Assembly (NCBI RefSeq): GCF_009363655.1
Contig: NZ_CP045393.1
Coordinates: 186,001-250,000, forward strand
Length of the DNA: 64,000 nt
Source of the DNA: Roseovarius sp. THAF27
GTDB taxonomy: Bacteria; Pseudomonadota; Alphaproteobacteria; Rhodobacterales; Rhodobacteraceae
Direction: 5' to 3'
The notes under the pieces are model-generated. The model was not told the DNA's origin. It ran no database searches and saw only the letters and a program-made list of their open reading frames with translations. Shown here in pieces: positions 9,266 through 18,531 of the stretch. The translations under genes were made by a program, and so were the position numbers. Each line of letters begins with the position of its first letter. Within the stretch, counting starts at the first letter, position 1.

Positions 9266-10672
9266 TCAGCTTAGCAGGCGTCGCAGCGGCGGGATGCGGG
9301 AAATGACCAATACATCGAGTGCGATCACCGCGATCAGGGTCAGGCCCGCCAGCGGGAAGGCCAGGGACACCAAGAGACCCACCAGCACCGCGCCGGACCA
9401 GAGCGGCATGTTGGACGGCATCGGCGGCGGGGCGAGGCGGGCGCTGCCGGATGGGCGGCGTTTCCACCACATCACCACCGCCGTGACGCAGAGCATCAGC
9501 ACGGTCAGGCAGAAGGCGGTGTTGGCCAGAACGCTCCACAGGCCCAGCGTGCCCATGTGCAACGCGATGCCCACGGCCATGGCCTTGCCCGCGAGCGCGT
9601 AATCCTCGTAGCGGATATCGGCGAGGATCCTGCCGGTGTAGCGGTCCACGTGCGTCGTGCGGTCGGTGGTGGGGTTTACGTCGTCGGTGTTCATCGAATC
9701 CCGCCCGAAGGTGTAGACGCCGGTTTTGCCCGAGGGCAGGTTCATCTGGTAGCGCCCGTCAAAGCCGATCTGGCGCGCGAGCGCATCCATGCTGTCGATA
9801 TTGACAGGCGTGCCGGGGGCGAGGACGTCTGTGCCGGCTTGGCTGCCCGAGGCCGGCAGGGGCGTCTGTTCCAGCACCCAGGGCACATCGGCGCGGCCGG
9901 CATTGAGGCTGGCATGGGTGGCGTCGGAAAGGGGGACGTTGTCCCATTTCTCGGCGGGGAACTGGCTCCAGGCCTGGACCATTTTCGCGCCCCATACACC
10001 CGTCCAAGAGAGGCCCGAAAGCAGGAAGAAGATCAGGATGATCGAGATCCAGAAGCCGGCTGCGCCGTGCAGGGAGCGCCAGCCGGCGCGACCTTTGCCA
10101 AGCCGGGGCAACAGAGCGTCGCGCCAGGTGCTGCCGCCGCGGGGCCACCACATGTATAGGCCGGTGGCGATCAGGACCATGCCGATCGAGGCGGCGATTT
10201 CCAGCATCCGGTCGCCGGTGACGCCCAGCATCAGGTCGCTGTGCAGGTTGTCGGCAAAGTCGTACCAGCCGCTGCGGCGCGGCCAGCTTTGGATGACCTG
10301 GGCGGTGTAGGGATCGACGGCGACCATTTGCGGGCCGGTGGTATCGTCGACGCGGAAGACGGCGGCGACATCGCCGGTGCGGGGCGCGATATATGCGCGG
10401 AGATCGCCATCGGGGATGGCGGCGAGGGCGGCCTTGGCTTGCTCGGAAAGGGCGACGGGGGCGTCGAGGGCCGTGACCGGGATGCGTTCGCCGTCGCGGC
10501 CATCAAGATGCGCGATCCAGAGCATCATCATGCTGGTGATGGCCAGAAGGGCGAAGAAGGGGATGACGTAGAGCCCGGCGTAGAAGTGCCAGCGCCACGC
10601 GGCGCGGTAGAGTTTTTGCGGGTCATGCGCGGCGGTCGGGGCCGCGCCCATGGGAGTAGGGTCGGAAACCAT
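9266..10672 (-). CDS. PepSY-associated TM helix protein
   Basis: 468-residue inner-membrane protein. It starts with the family hallmark RAWRWHFYAGLYVIPFFALL (TM1), followed by a PepSY periplasmic domain, then TM segments near SIGMVLIATGLYMWWPRG and FWISIILIFFLLSGLSW, a second PepSY-like region, and four C-terminal helices. Relatives are linked to TonB-dependent siderophore uptake and ferric reduction. Here it follows a DUF2946-like gene by 44 bases, with an AAAGGAG ribosome site, so the two probably form one unit. No TonB receptor is nearby. Confidence 0.9.
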   Translation of the reverse strand: MVSDPTPMGAAPTAAHDPQKLYRAAWRWHFYAGLYVIPFFALLAITSMMMLWIAHLDGRDGERIPVTALDAPVALSEQAKAALAAIPDGDLRAYIAPRTGDVAAVFRVDDTTGPQMVAVDPYTAQVIQSWPRRSGWYDFADNLHSDLMLGVTGDRMLEIAASIGMVLIATGLYMWWPRGGSTWRDALLPRLGKGRAGWRSLHGAAGFWISIILIFFLLSGLSWTGVWGAKMVQAWSQFPAEKWDNVPLSDATHASLNAGRADVPWVLEQTPLPASGSQAGTDVLAPGTPVNIDSMDALARQIGFDGRYQMNLPSGKTGVYTFGRDSMNTDDVNPTTDRTTHVDRYTGRILADIRYEDYALAGKAMAVGIALHMGTLGLWSVLANTAFCLTVLMLCVTAVVMWWKRRPSGSARLAPPPMPSNMPLWSGAVLVGLLVSLAFPLAGLTLIAVIALDVLVISRIPPLRRLLS

Positions 10673-10716
10673 GAGGTTCTCCTTTGAAATGAAGCAGTTG
10701 GGTAAGTGCAGTCAGA

Positions 10717-11109
10717 TCAAAGGTATGCGGGGGGTGCGCGGGGTTGCGCCGGGGGGAAGCCGGGGCGCGGAAGCGGGGCTGCCGCGTGATAGACGACGGC
10801 GTTGCGGTGGGTGGCGCGGATCGTATGTGCCGCGACGATCGGGGAGACGGCCGGATCGGCGGCCTTGGCATGGGTGACCCAGGGGCAAGGCACGTCCTGC
10901 GCCTCGACCGGGGTGCCGTTTTCATCGACGGTGATGCTGCGCTGGGCGTCGCCGGTACACAGAACGACGGTGATGCCGCCGGGCTGGAACTGGGGCATGG
11001 TTCCCGGCGCGAAGGACGAAAAGGCGGTGAAGACGGAAACGAACGCCCAGAGCAGCATCAGGCCGATGCTGCGTGTCGCGCCGGAGCGGGGAGGGCGTTT
11101 CGGTTTCAT
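10717..11109 (-). CDS. DUF2946-like small protein, likely exported
   Basis: 130 residues with an N-terminal hydrophobic segment (SIGLMLLWAFVSVFTAFSSFAP), then an extracytoplasmic region with two cysteines (VLCTGDAQ and VPCPWVTHAK) and a proline-rich tail. The layout of a membrane anchor, a CTGD-like and a CPxxxxHA-like motif, and the position directly upstream of a PepSY gene resemble DUF2946 proteins, which occur near metal-uptake genes. The assignment rests mainly on context and these motifs. No function is assigned. Confidence 0.65.
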   Translation of the reverse strand: MKPKRPPRSGATRSIGLMLLWAFVSVFTAFSSFAPGTMPQFQPGGITVVLCTGDAQRSITVDENGTPVEAQDVPCPWVTHAKAADPAVSPIVAAHTIRATHRNAVVYHAAAPLPRPGFPPAQPRAPPAYL

Positions 11110-11149
11110 GTGGGGTCAATAGCGCGCCCCGGCGGGGGCGCGCCAGATC

Positions 11150-11830
11150 TTAGAAGCTGTAGCTGATGCCGACATTGACCGCGTGGGTCAGCAGGTCGGT
11201 GCTGAGTTTGCCGTCAGGCTGGCCGGGATCGCCGTCGATGGTGATGTCGTTCTCGGAATAGGTCATCTGATATTCGCCGAAGAGCGCCCAGCGGTCGGTG
11301 AAATTGTACTTGATGCCGGCGATGCCGCGCACCGCGACGCCGGTGTTTTCGTAGTCGTAGGTGCGGTTGGTGGCGCCCACAGCCAATGCGTCGACATGTG
11401 GGATGGCAACGCCGAGACCACCGCCGACATAGGGCGTGAAGCGGCCCTGGTTGAAGGCGCCGGGCCAGCGTTTCATGACGTTGGCGGTGAAGATGTTGTG
11501 GCCGTCCGACAGCTCGAACCGGGTGAGGCCGACGGCAGCGGCGTCACCGCTGGGCATGTAGGCCTTGGTGTGCGTGCCCTCGAGCCCGAAGCCCCAGTTG
11601 GTGTCGGTCCAGTACATCGCGCGGCCGCCGTAATAGATGGGCGCGTCGAAAGGCTTGCCTTCCCAGCCGATGTTGCGGTTGAACGCGGCGCCACCGTTGG
11701 GCAGGACGCCACTGGCGGAGCTTTCGCTCGCGCCTTGCGCGCCAAGATAGAAGCTGAGCTCGATCTCGGCGGCGGCAGGGCTGGCCATGGCGAAGAGGGC
11801 AAACAGGGAAACTCGGACGGAATTCAGCAT
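11150..11830 (-). CDS. Outer-membrane beta-barrel protein
   Basis: 226 residues with a signal peptide (MLNSVRVSLFALFAMASPAAAE, cleavage after AAA), alternating amphipathic strands and a C-terminal aromatic residue (VNVGISYSF) typical of outer-membrane barrels inserted by BAM. The repeated pattern Tyr-Gly-Gly with a strand and FTPYVGGGLGVAIP fits an 8-stranded OmpA/Opa-type barrel. The start is the ATG at the signal peptide; the frame is open further upstream but without a ribosome site. It is divergent from petABC. Confidence 0.85.
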   Translation of the reverse strand: MLNSVRVSLFALFAMASPAAAEIELSFYLGAQGASESSASGVLPNGGAAFNRNIGWEGKPFDAPIYYGGRAMYWTDTNWGFGLEGTHTKAYMPSGDAAAVGLTRFELSDGHNIFTANVMKRWPGAFNQGRFTPYVGGGLGVAIPHVDALAVGATNRTYDYENTGVAVRGIAGIKYNFTDRWALFGEYQMTYSENDITIDGDPGQPDGKLSTDLLTHAVNVGISYSF

Positions 11831-12054
11831 GATACGGGCCTTTTCAGCGACAGGTCGGGTCGCGCCGTGCTTACACCCGCTGTTCAGACGCCACAAGCGC
11901 GACACATGAGCGCCCTGGTCAAATGATTGGCATTGTGCACTGGACGCCTCAGTCATCGTTGGATAATAACCCGATTGACCGCGGCACGGGGAGTCGTCCG
12001 TTCGCCGCTTGCGGGAGTTTGCCGAGAAGGCTCAGACAGATTGGAGATTGGCTC

Positions 12055-12633
12055 GTGTCCCACGCAGAAGATCACGAAGGCACACGCAGAGATTTCATCT
12101 ACTACGCGACCGGCGGCGCCGGCGCCGTGGCGGTCGGGGCAGCCGTTTGGCCGCTGATCGACCAGATGAACCCCTCTGCCGACGTTCAGGCGCTCAGCTC
12201 GATCCGGGTGGATGTCTCGGGCGTCGACCAGGGCTCGCAGCTGACGGTGAAATGGCTGGGCAAGCCGGTTTTCATCCGCCGCCGCACCGAGGCCGAGATC
12301 GAGGCCGCGCGTGACGTGGATGTCTCGAGCCTGCCGGACCCGATTGCCCGGAACGAGAACCTGCAGGGCGAGGCCGATGCCACCGACCAGAACCGCGCGC
12401 TGGACGAGACCGGCGAGTGGCTGGTGCAGATCGGCGTCTGCACGCACCTGGGCTGCGTGCCGCTGAGCAATGCCGGCGATTACGTGCTGGACAGCGGTGT
12501 GGGCGGTTGGTTCTGCCCCTGCCACGGGTCGCACTACGACACGGCGGGACGCATCCGCAAGGGACCCGCGCCGGAGAACCTGCCGGTGCCGGTGGCCGAA
12601 TTCGTCGATGAAACGACCGTTAAGCTGGGATAA
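12055..12633 (+). CDS. petA: Ubiquinol-cytochrome c reductase, Rieske iron-sulfur subunit
   Basis: Rieske 2Fe-2S subunit of the cytochrome bc1 complex. 192 residues from a GTG start that lies 8 bases after GGAG. A Tat-type N-terminus ([12 protein letters not shown]) leads into the single membrane anchor. Cluster ligands are Cys129 and His131 (CTHLGC) and Cys154 and His157 (CPCHGSH), with the disulfide pair Cys134-Cys156. First gene of petABC; petB follows after 12 bases. Confidence 0.97.
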   Translation: MSHAEDHEGTRRDFIYYATGGAGAVAVGAAVWPLIDQMNPSADVQALSSIRVDVSGVDQGSQLTVKWLGKPVFIRRRTEAEIEAARDVDVSSLPDPIARNENLQGEADATDQNRALDETGEWLVQIGVCTHLGCVPLSNAGDYVLDSGVGGWFCPCHGSHYDTAGRIRKGPAPENLPVPVAEFVDETTVKLG

Positions 12634-12645
12634 GGAATAACAACG

Positions 12646-13986
12646 ATGGCTGGAATTCCTCACGACCATTACGAACCGAAAACCGGCGGTGAAAAGTGGC
12701 TGAACCGCCGCCTTCCCATTGTCGGTCTTCTGTACGACACGATCATGATCCCCACGCCCAAGAACCTGAACTGGATGTGGATCTGGGGCATCGTGCTGAC
12801 CTTCTGCCTGGCGTTGCAGATCATCACCGGGATCGTGCTGGTGATGCACTATACGCCGCATGTGGATTACGCGTTCTCGTCGATCGAGCACATCATGCGC
12901 AACGTCAATGGCGGGCACATGATCCGGTACCTGCACATGAACGGCGCATCGCTGTTCTTCTTCGCGGTCTACCTGCACATCTTCCGCGGGCTCTATTACG
13001 GTTCCTACAAGGCTCCGCGCGAGATCACATGGATCGTGGGCATGCTGATCTACCTGATGATGATGGGCACGGCCTTCATGGGCTACGTGCTGCCCTGGGG
13101 GCAGATGTCGTTCTGGGGTGCCACGGTGATTACCGGCCTCTTCGGGGCGATCCCGCTGATCGGTGAGCCGATCCAGACCTGGCTGCTGGGTGGTCCGGCG
13201 GTGGACAACGCCACGCTGAACCGCTTTTTCAGCCTGCATTACCTGCTGCCCTTCGTGATTGCCGCGCTGGTCGCGGTGCATATCTGGGCGTTCCACACCA
13301 CGGGCAACAACAACCCCACGGGTGTCGAAGTGCGCCGCACCTCGAAGGCCGAGGCCGAGAAGGACACCGTTCCGTTCTGGCCCTACTTCGTGATCAAGGA
13401 CCTTTTTGCGCTGGCCGTGATCTTGGCGGTGTTCTTTGCCATCGTCGGCTTCATGCCGAACTACTTGGGCCACCCCGACAACTATATCGAAGCCAACGCC
13501 CTGGCGACGCCGGCGCATATCGTGCCCGAATGGTATTTCCTGCCGTTCTACGCGATCCTGCGGGCGTTCACGTCGGAAGTGTGGGTGGTGCAGTTCGCAT
13601 CGTTCATCACCGGCGGCATCATCGACGCCAAGTTCTTTGGCGTGCTGGCGATGTTCGGCGCGATTGCCGTGATGGCGCTGGCGCCCTGGCTGGACACCTC
13701 GATGGTGCGGTCGGGTCGGTATCGCCCGATGTTCAAGTGGTGGTTCTGGCTCTTGGCGGTCGACTTTGTCGTCTTGATGTGGCTGGGCGCGCGTCCGGCG
13801 GAAGAGCCCTACGCGACCTACTCGCTGATCGCGTCGGCCTACTGGTTCGCCTACTTCCTGATCATCCTGCCCCTGCTGGGCGTGATCGAGAAACCGTTGC
13901 CGCAGCCCGAGACCATCGAGGCGGATTTCGAGGCGCACAAGGCGGCAAGCGGCGGCACGGCCACCGTTGCCAGCCCGGCCGAGTAA
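12646..13986 (+). CDS. petB: Cytochrome b of the bc1 complex
   Basis: 446 residues, the normal length for Rhodobacter-type cytochrome b, with eight transmembrane helices and four heme-ligating histidines in the first half. The quinol-oxidation motif PEWY is in [13 protein letters not shown], and [18 protein letters not shown] marks the Qo-site helix. It carries electrons between the Qo and Qi sites in the respiratory (and, if present, photosynthetic) chain. petC starts 17 bases after its stop. Confidence 0.98.
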   Translation: MAGIPHDHYEPKTGGEKWLNRRLPIVGLLYDTIMIPTPKNLNWMWIWGIVLTFCLALQIITGIVLVMHYTPHVDYAFSSIEHIMRNVNGGHMIRYLHMNGASLFFFAVYLHIFRGLYYGSYKAPREITWIVGMLIYLMMMGTAFMGYVLPWGQMSFWGATVITGLFGAIPLIGEPIQTWLLGGPAVDNATLNRFFSLHYLLPFVIAALVAVHIWAFHTTGNNNPTGVEVRRTSKAEAEKDTVPFWPYFVIKDLFALAVILAVFFAIVGFMPNYLGHPDNYIEANALATPAHIVPEWYFLPFYAILRAFTSEVWVVQFASFITGGIIDAKFFGVLAMFGAIAVMALAPWLDTSMVRSGRYRPMFKWWFWLLAVDFVVLMWLGARPAEEPYATYSLIASAYWFAYFLIILPLLGVIEKPLPQPETIEADFEAHKAASGGTATVASPAE

Positions 13987-14003
13987 GAGAAAGGACGAGG
14001 CAA

Positions 14004-14792
14004 ATGTTCAAGACAGTCGCGATCAGCGCAGTTACCGCCCTGGCCCTTTCGACCGGCGGCGTGATGGCCGCGGGCGGCGAGGGCCACGTAAAGGACGTGG
14101 ACTTCTCGTTCGAGGGGCCGTTCGGCAGCTTCGACCAGTTCCAGCTTCAGCGCGGCCTGCAGGTCTATACCGAGATCTGTTCGGCGTGCCACGGCCTGCA
14201 ATACGTGCCGCTGCGCACGCTGGGCGATGAAGGCGGACCGCATTTCTCGGAGGCCGAGGTGCGCGCCTATGCCGAGAATTACGAGGTTTTCGACGAGGAA
14301 CTGGATGATTTCCGCGCGGCACGCCCGGTCGACCATTTCCCCGGCTCGAACATGGAGAACGCGCCGGACCTGAGCCTGATGGCCAAAGCCCGCGCCGGGT
14401 TCCACGGGCCGGAAGGCACCGGGATCAACCAGCTTGTGAAAGGTATGGGCGGCCCGGAATACATCTATTCGCTGCTGACCAGCTATACCGGCGAGACCAA
14501 GGAAGAAGCCGGCACCACGTTCTATGAGAACGAGGCGTTCCCCGGCGGCTGGATCGCCATGGCGCCGCCGCTTTACGGTGAGGACGTGGAGTATGCCGAC
14601 GGTCACGAGAACGACCTGAGCGCGATCTCCAAGGACGTCGCGGCCTTCCTGATGTGGACGGCGGAACCCAAGATGATGGATCGCAAGCAGGCGGGCCTGA
14701 CCGGGGTGATCTTCCTGACGCTGCTGTCGGTGCTGCTGTACCTGACGAACAAGCGGATCTGGAAGCCGATCAAGAAGAAATACGAAAGCTGA
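14004..14792 (+). CDS. petC: Cytochrome c1 of the bc1 complex
   Basis: 262 residues with a cleavable signal peptide ending VMA-AGGEG, a single c-type heme site CSACH (Cys59, Cys62, His63) and one C-terminal membrane anchor followed by a basic stop ([16 protein letters not shown]). It passes electrons from the Rieske protein to soluble or membrane cytochrome c. ATG 14004 follows GACGAGG. Last gene of petABC; a clear terminator follows. Confidence 0.97.
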   Translation: MFKTVAISAVTALALSTGGVMAAGGEGHVKDVDFSFEGPFGSFDQFQLQRGLQVYTEICSACHGLQYVPLRTLGDEGGPHFSEAEVRAYAENYEVFDEELDDFRAARPVDHFPGSNMENAPDLSLMAKARAGFHGPEGTGINQLVKGMGGPEYIYSLLTSYTGETKEEAGTTFYENEAFPGGWIAMAPPLYGEDVEYADGHENDLSAISKDVAAFLMWTAEPKMMDRKQAGLTGVIFLTLLSVLLYLTNKRIWKPIKKKYES

Positions 14793-14821
14793 ACGACCGG
14801 CCTTCGCTGAGATATGGAATT

Positions 14822-14848
14822 CCCCGTTGCGATGCAGCGGGGGTTTTT
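14822..14848 (+). terminator. Rho-independent terminator of petABC
   Basis: A 9-bp stem (CCCCGTTGC with GCAGCGGGG, one G-U pair), a 3-base loop, then five T residues. It sits 30 bases after the petC stop. Confidence 0.85.
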
Positions 14849-14911
14849 GCTTGGGGAGTGGGGATTGGCGATGCGCGCTTGCTGCGCCTCGATCCCGTGT
14901 AGGGTCGACGA

Positions 14912-16072
14912 CTAACGCGGGAGCGGGTTCAGCGCCTTGTTGTAGGGCTCCCAGTCGGTGATCTCGGGGTAGTATTTCTCGCGCCAGCGGCGGACGCGGG
15001 GGTTCATGACCCGGCGCCAGAGCGGCGGGATCATCGCGGCCACTGTCATCACCGGGTAGCCATAGGGCAGTTGCGGCGCCTCGTCCTCGGAGTAGTTCTG
15101 CAGGAGCGGGAAGCGGCGGTTGGGCTTGTAGTGGTGGTCGGAATGGCGTTGCAGGTTGATCAGCAGCCAGTTCGACGCCTTCTGCGCGGCGTTCCAGCTG
15201 TGCTGGGGTTTGACGTGCTCGTACTTGCCGTCGCCCAAGTGCTTGCGGGTGAGGCCGTAATGTTCGACGTAGTTGACCAGTTCCAGCTGCCAGATGGCTA
15301 TGAAGGCCTGCCAGACAAAGAGCGCCAACCCAATCCAGCCGCCGATGAGCGCGGCGAGGAGCAGCATGAAGGCCTGCAAGCCCCAGTATTTCCAGAACGG
15401 GTTCTTGAGGTCCCACCACGGCTTGCCCTTGCGGGCCAGCAGGGCCTTTTCGGCTTTCCACGAGGACATCAGGCTTTCGCGCAGGACGCGGGGGAAGAAG
15501 CGGTGGAAGCCCTCGTTGTAGCGGGCCGTCACGGGGTCGCGCGGGGTGCCGACGTGGCGGTGATGGACCTGAAGGTGCTCGGACCGGAAATGCGAGTAGA
15601 GCACCATCGACAGGAGCGCGTCGCCCAGGAAACGCTCGCCCTTGCCTTTCTGGTGCATGAGTTCGTGCGAGAAGTTGATGCCGACCGTGCCGGAAATCAC
15701 GCCCATGCCGAAGAACAGAAGGATGGTTTCCAAAGCGTTCAGATGCGCGTCGCCGGGGCCGGTGGCGTACCAGATCATCCAGAAAAGCAGGCAGAACTGC
15801 ACCGGCGGCCAGAGCACGGTGACGGCGGTGTACATGCGGATATGCTGCTGGCGCGTTTCGGGGTCGAGATTGTCGAGCTCCAGCCCTAGCACGGCGTCGA
15901 GCGCGGCGAAGAAATACCAGGTGAAGAGCGGCAGCAGGAAGACCGTCCAGCCGCCCTGGGTGGCGCTGATGACGGCCAGCGGGACAAGTGAGAAGGCGGC
16001 CCAGAAGGGCAGCGCGCGCCGGAGGGTTTCGACCTTGTCGGCGGGAAGGTATTTGGGCGTGGTGGTCTGCAT
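14912..16072 (-). CDS. alkB: Alkane 1-monooxygenase
   Basis: Integral-membrane non-heme di-iron hydroxylase that oxidises the terminal carbon of medium-chain alkanes. 386 residues from ATG 16072, which follows AAGGTGAAGG. All histidine boxes are present: HELMH, EHLQVHHRHVGTPRDP, NYVEHYGL and LQRHSDHHYKPN, with paired membrane helices between. Rubredoxin and rubredoxin reductase, its electron donors, are not encoded nearby. Xylene-monooxygenase-like relatives share the boxes, but the NYVEHYGL motif favours AlkB. Confidence 0.92.
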   Translation of the reverse strand: MQTTTPKYLPADKVETLRRALPFWAAFSLVPLAVISATQGGWTVFLLPLFTWYFFAALDAVLGLELDNLDPETRQQHIRMYTAVTVLWPPVQFCLLFWMIWYATGPGDAHLNALETILLFFGMGVISGTVGINFSHELMHQKGKGERFLGDALLSMVLYSHFRSEHLQVHHRHVGTPRDPVTARYNEGFHRFFPRVLRESLMSSWKAEKALLARKGKPWWDLKNPFWKYWGLQAFMLLLAALIGGWIGLALFVWQAFIAIWQLELVNYVEHYGLTRKHLGDGKYEHVKPQHSWNAAQKASNWLLINLQRHSDHHYKPNRRFPLLQNYSEDEAPQLPYGYPVMTVAAMIPPLWRRVMNPRVRRWREKYYPEITDWEPYNKALNPLPR

Positions 16073-16138
16073 GGCCTTCACCTTTTTGCCCGCGATTGTA
16101 GCGTGATGCGCGGGTGCGGGACGATTGCGCAAATCGCC

Positions 16139-17218
16139 TCAGGACGGGTTCGCGGCGCAGTCTTGCAAGGGTTCGCGGGCCAAGTCAAAAACCTTGCGCA
16201 TGACGGTGGGTAAGTCGGTCGGTTTGAAGGCGTGGGCGGGGACGAAGCGGGTGGTGTCGGAGGGACTGTCCGCGTCCGGGCCAAGGCAGGCAAGGGCGAT
16301 TTTCAGGCGCAGGTGGAAATGGGTGAAGGTATGGCGCGCCTCGGCCTCCAGCAACTGCCAGTCGGCCTCCAGCGGCGGGGCGGGGGTGGGCGCGTCGGAC
16401 CAGTCGCTGCCGGGCCAGCCGAGCATCCCGCCCAGAAGGCCGCTGTCGGGGCGGCGTTCCAGCAGCCAGGCGCCATCGGCACGGCGAGCGACATATGCGA
16501 TGCCGAGCCGCGTGGGCTTGGCCTTTTTCGGGGTCTTTTTGGGCAGATCGACCTGCGTGCCATTCATGCGCGCGGCGCAGGGGGTGCGCCAGGGGCAGAT
16601 GCCGCAGGCGGGACTGCGGGGCGTGCAGATGGTGGCGCCGAGGTCCATCACCGCTTGGGCATAGTCGCCGGGGCGGTCCCGGGGCGTGAGGGTTGCCGCG
16701 GCCTCGGTCAGTTCGGGCTTGGCGGCGGGCAGAGGGGTGTGGATGTCGTAGAGGCGGGCCATGACCCGCTCGACATTGCCGTCGACCACCACCGAAGTCT
16801 GATCGAAGGCGATGGCCGAGATGGCGGCGGCGGTGTAGGGGCCGATGCCGGGGAGTTTTTGCAACTCGGCGGCGGTGCCGGGGAACCGTCCATCATGATC
16901 GGACGCCACCACGCGGGCGCATTTCAACAGGTTGCGGGCGCGGGCATAATATCCCAGGCCCGCCCATTCTCCCATCACCTGCGCATCCTCGGCGGCGGCG
17001 AGGTCGGTGACGGTGGGCCAGAGCGCGGTGAAGCGTTCGAAATAGCTTTTGACGGCGGCGACGGTGGTTTGTTGCAGCATGACCTCGGAGAGCCAGACGG
17101 CGTAGGGGTCCGGGCGCACCCCGGCCTTTTTCGCATCCGGGGGCACGCGCCACGGCATCTGGCGTGCGTGGCGGTCGTACCAGTCCAGCAAGGCCGTGCT
17201 CATCTCGGTGTCACGCAT
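16139..17218 (-). CDS. mutY: A/G-specific adenine glycosylase
   Basis: Removes adenine mispaired with 8-oxoguanine in base-excision repair. 359 residues. Glu45 (SEVMLQQT) and Asp146 (VVVDGNVER) are the catalytic pair, the helix-hairpin-helix is LPGIGPYTAAAI, and the 4Fe-4S cluster ligands follow the C-x6-C-x2-C-x5-C spacing near residue 200. The C-terminal NUDIX-like domain reads 8-oxoG. A second in-frame ATG lies five codons in (17203). Divergent from the DciA-like gene. Confidence 0.95.
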   Translation of the reverse strand: MRDTEMSTALLDWYDRHARQMPWRVPPDAKKAGVRPDPYAVWLSEVMLQQTTVAAVKSYFERFTALWPTVTDLAAAEDAQVMGEWAGLGYYARARNLLKCARVVASDHDGRFPGTAAELQKLPGIGPYTAAAISAIAFDQTSVVVDGNVERVMARLYDIHTPLPAAKPELTEAAATLTPRDRPGDYAQAVMDLGATICTPRSPACGICPWRTPCAARMNGTQVDLPKKTPKKAKPTRLGIAYVARRADGAWLLERRPDSGLLGGMLGWPGSDWSDAPTPAPPLEADWQLLEAEARHTFTHFHLRLKIALACLGPDADSPSDTTRFVPAHAFKPTDLPTVMRKVFDLAREPLQDCAANPS

Positions 17219-17301
17219 CTGTTATCCCGCCTTTGCCAGCTTTGCGTTTGTCGTTCATCCTCATACCCTCTACATTAGGGCGAGGAAACGGGAGGTCAGC
17301 C

Positions 17302-17820
17302 ATGCCCGCGTATCGGGGCACGACGAAAGGCTTCAAGCGCAGCGGTGCCCTGTTGGGGGCGCGGATCCGGAAAGCCTCGGAAAGCCGGGGCTTTGCGGTG
17401 TCGCGCGTGGTGACGCACTGGCCCGAGATCGCGGGGGAAGAGATCGCCGCGATATGCCGACCCGTCAAGGTGACCTATCCCCGTCATGGCCTGGGCGCGA
17501 CGCTGGTCGTGCTGACCACGGGCGCGCAGGCGCCGATGCTGGAAATGCAGAAGGAAACGCTGCGCGAGCGGGTGAACACCGCATATGGCTATAACGCCAT
17601 CGCGCGCGTTCAGATCACCCAGACCGCTCCCACCGGGTTTGCCGAAGGGCAGGCGAGCTTCGAGCACCGGCCCAAGCCGGCAGCCAAGCCCGCGCCCAGC
17701 GAAATGACCGTGGCCGCGGCCGCCAAGCTGGCGCAGCCCGTGGGCGATGCCGGGCTGCGCGATGCGCTGGAAATGCTGGGCCGCAACGTACTATCGAAAA
17801 GCAACACGCAGAAATCGTAA
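17302..17820 (+). CDS. DUF721 / DciA-like protein
   Basis: 172 residues with the DUF721 core: an N-terminal basic region (KGFKRSGALLGARIRKA), then the conserved WPEIAGEEIAAICRPVKV and LVVLTTGAQAPMLEMQKETLRERVN segments. DciA proteins of this family load the replicative helicase in many bacteria. The family match is clear; the helicase-loading role is inferred. ATG 17302 has a strong GGGAGG site 6 bases upstream. The DsbA-like gene follows after 9 bases, the usual Rhodobacterales order after mutY. Confidence 0.82.
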   Translation: MPAYRGTTKGFKRSGALLGARIRKASESRGFAVSRVVTHWPEIAGEEIAAICRPVKVTYPRHGLGATLVVLTTGAQAPMLEMQKETLRERVNTAYGYNAIARVQITQTAPTGFAEGQASFEHRPKPAAKPAPSEMTVAAAAKLAQPVGDAGLRDALEMLGRNVLSKSNTQKS

Positions 17821-17829
17821 GGTGATGAG

Positions 17830-18531
17830 ATGAAAAACGTGCTTCTTTCCGGGGCCGCGGCCCTTGTCCTGGCGGCCGGCGGCGGCTGGTGGCTGAGCGG
17901 GCAGACCGGAAAACTCACCGAAAGCAGCGGTGTGATCGACCTGCCGGGTGCCGCCAATGCGCAGGAGGGGTCGGACGCGCCGGCGGAAGAGATCGACACG
18001 TCCTCGATCGTGGAAATGACCCTGGGCGAGGAAAGCGCGCCGGTGAAGATCGTCGAATACGCGTCCTTCACCTGTCCGCATTGCGCGAATTTCCACGAGA
18101 ACCAGTTCAAGCAGCTGAAGTCCGAGTATATCGACGCGGGGAAGGTGCATTTCACCTATCGCGATGTCTATTTCGACCGCTATGGCCTGTGGGCGTCGAT
18201 GGTGGCGCGCTGCGGCGGCGAAGAGCGGTTCTTTGGCATCACCGAGATGATCTATGACCAGCAGAAGGACTGGATCGGCGACGGGCAGGACCCGGTGGCC
18301 ATCTCGGAGCGGCTGCGCAAGATCGGCAAGGTCGCGGGGCTGGACGACGACCAGCTGGATGCCTGCCTGAACGATGCCGACAAGGCCAAGACGTTGGTGG
18401 CCTGGTTCCAGGAGAATGCCGAGGCCGACGACGTGAATTCGACGCCGACGCTGGTGATCAACGGCGAGACGCATTCCAACATGTCCTATGACGAGTTGAA
18501 GGCGATGATCGACGACCAACTGGCGGAATGA
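17830..18531 (+). CDS. DsbA-family thiol-disulfide protein (DSBA-like thioredoxin)
   Basis: 233 residues with an N-terminal hydrophobic segment (NVLLSGAAALVLAAGGGWWL) that serves as signal or membrane anchor, then a thioredoxin fold with helical insert. The redox site is Cys82-Pro-His-Cys85 (SFTCPHCANFH), the oxidising DsbA type, and the cis-Pro loop is NSTPTLVIN. It acts in the periplasm on exported proteins. The stop overlaps the CoA-transferase start as ATGA. Confidence 0.9.
   Translation: MKNVLLSGAAALVLAAGGGWWLSGQTGKLTESSGVIDLPGAANAQEGSDAPAEEIDTSSIVEMTLGEESAPVKIVEYASFTCPHCANFHENQFKQLKSEYIDAGKVHFTYRDVYFDRYGLWASMVARCGGEERFFGITEMIYDQQKDWIGDGQDPVAISERLRKIGKVAGLDDDQLDACLNDADKAKTLVAWFQENAEADDVNSTPTLVINGETHSNMSYDELKAMIDDQLAE

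Noticed and set aside
17302..17820. Annotation as a DNA-binding regulator
   Set aside because: No helix-turn-helix pattern; conserved segments fit DUF721/DciA instead.
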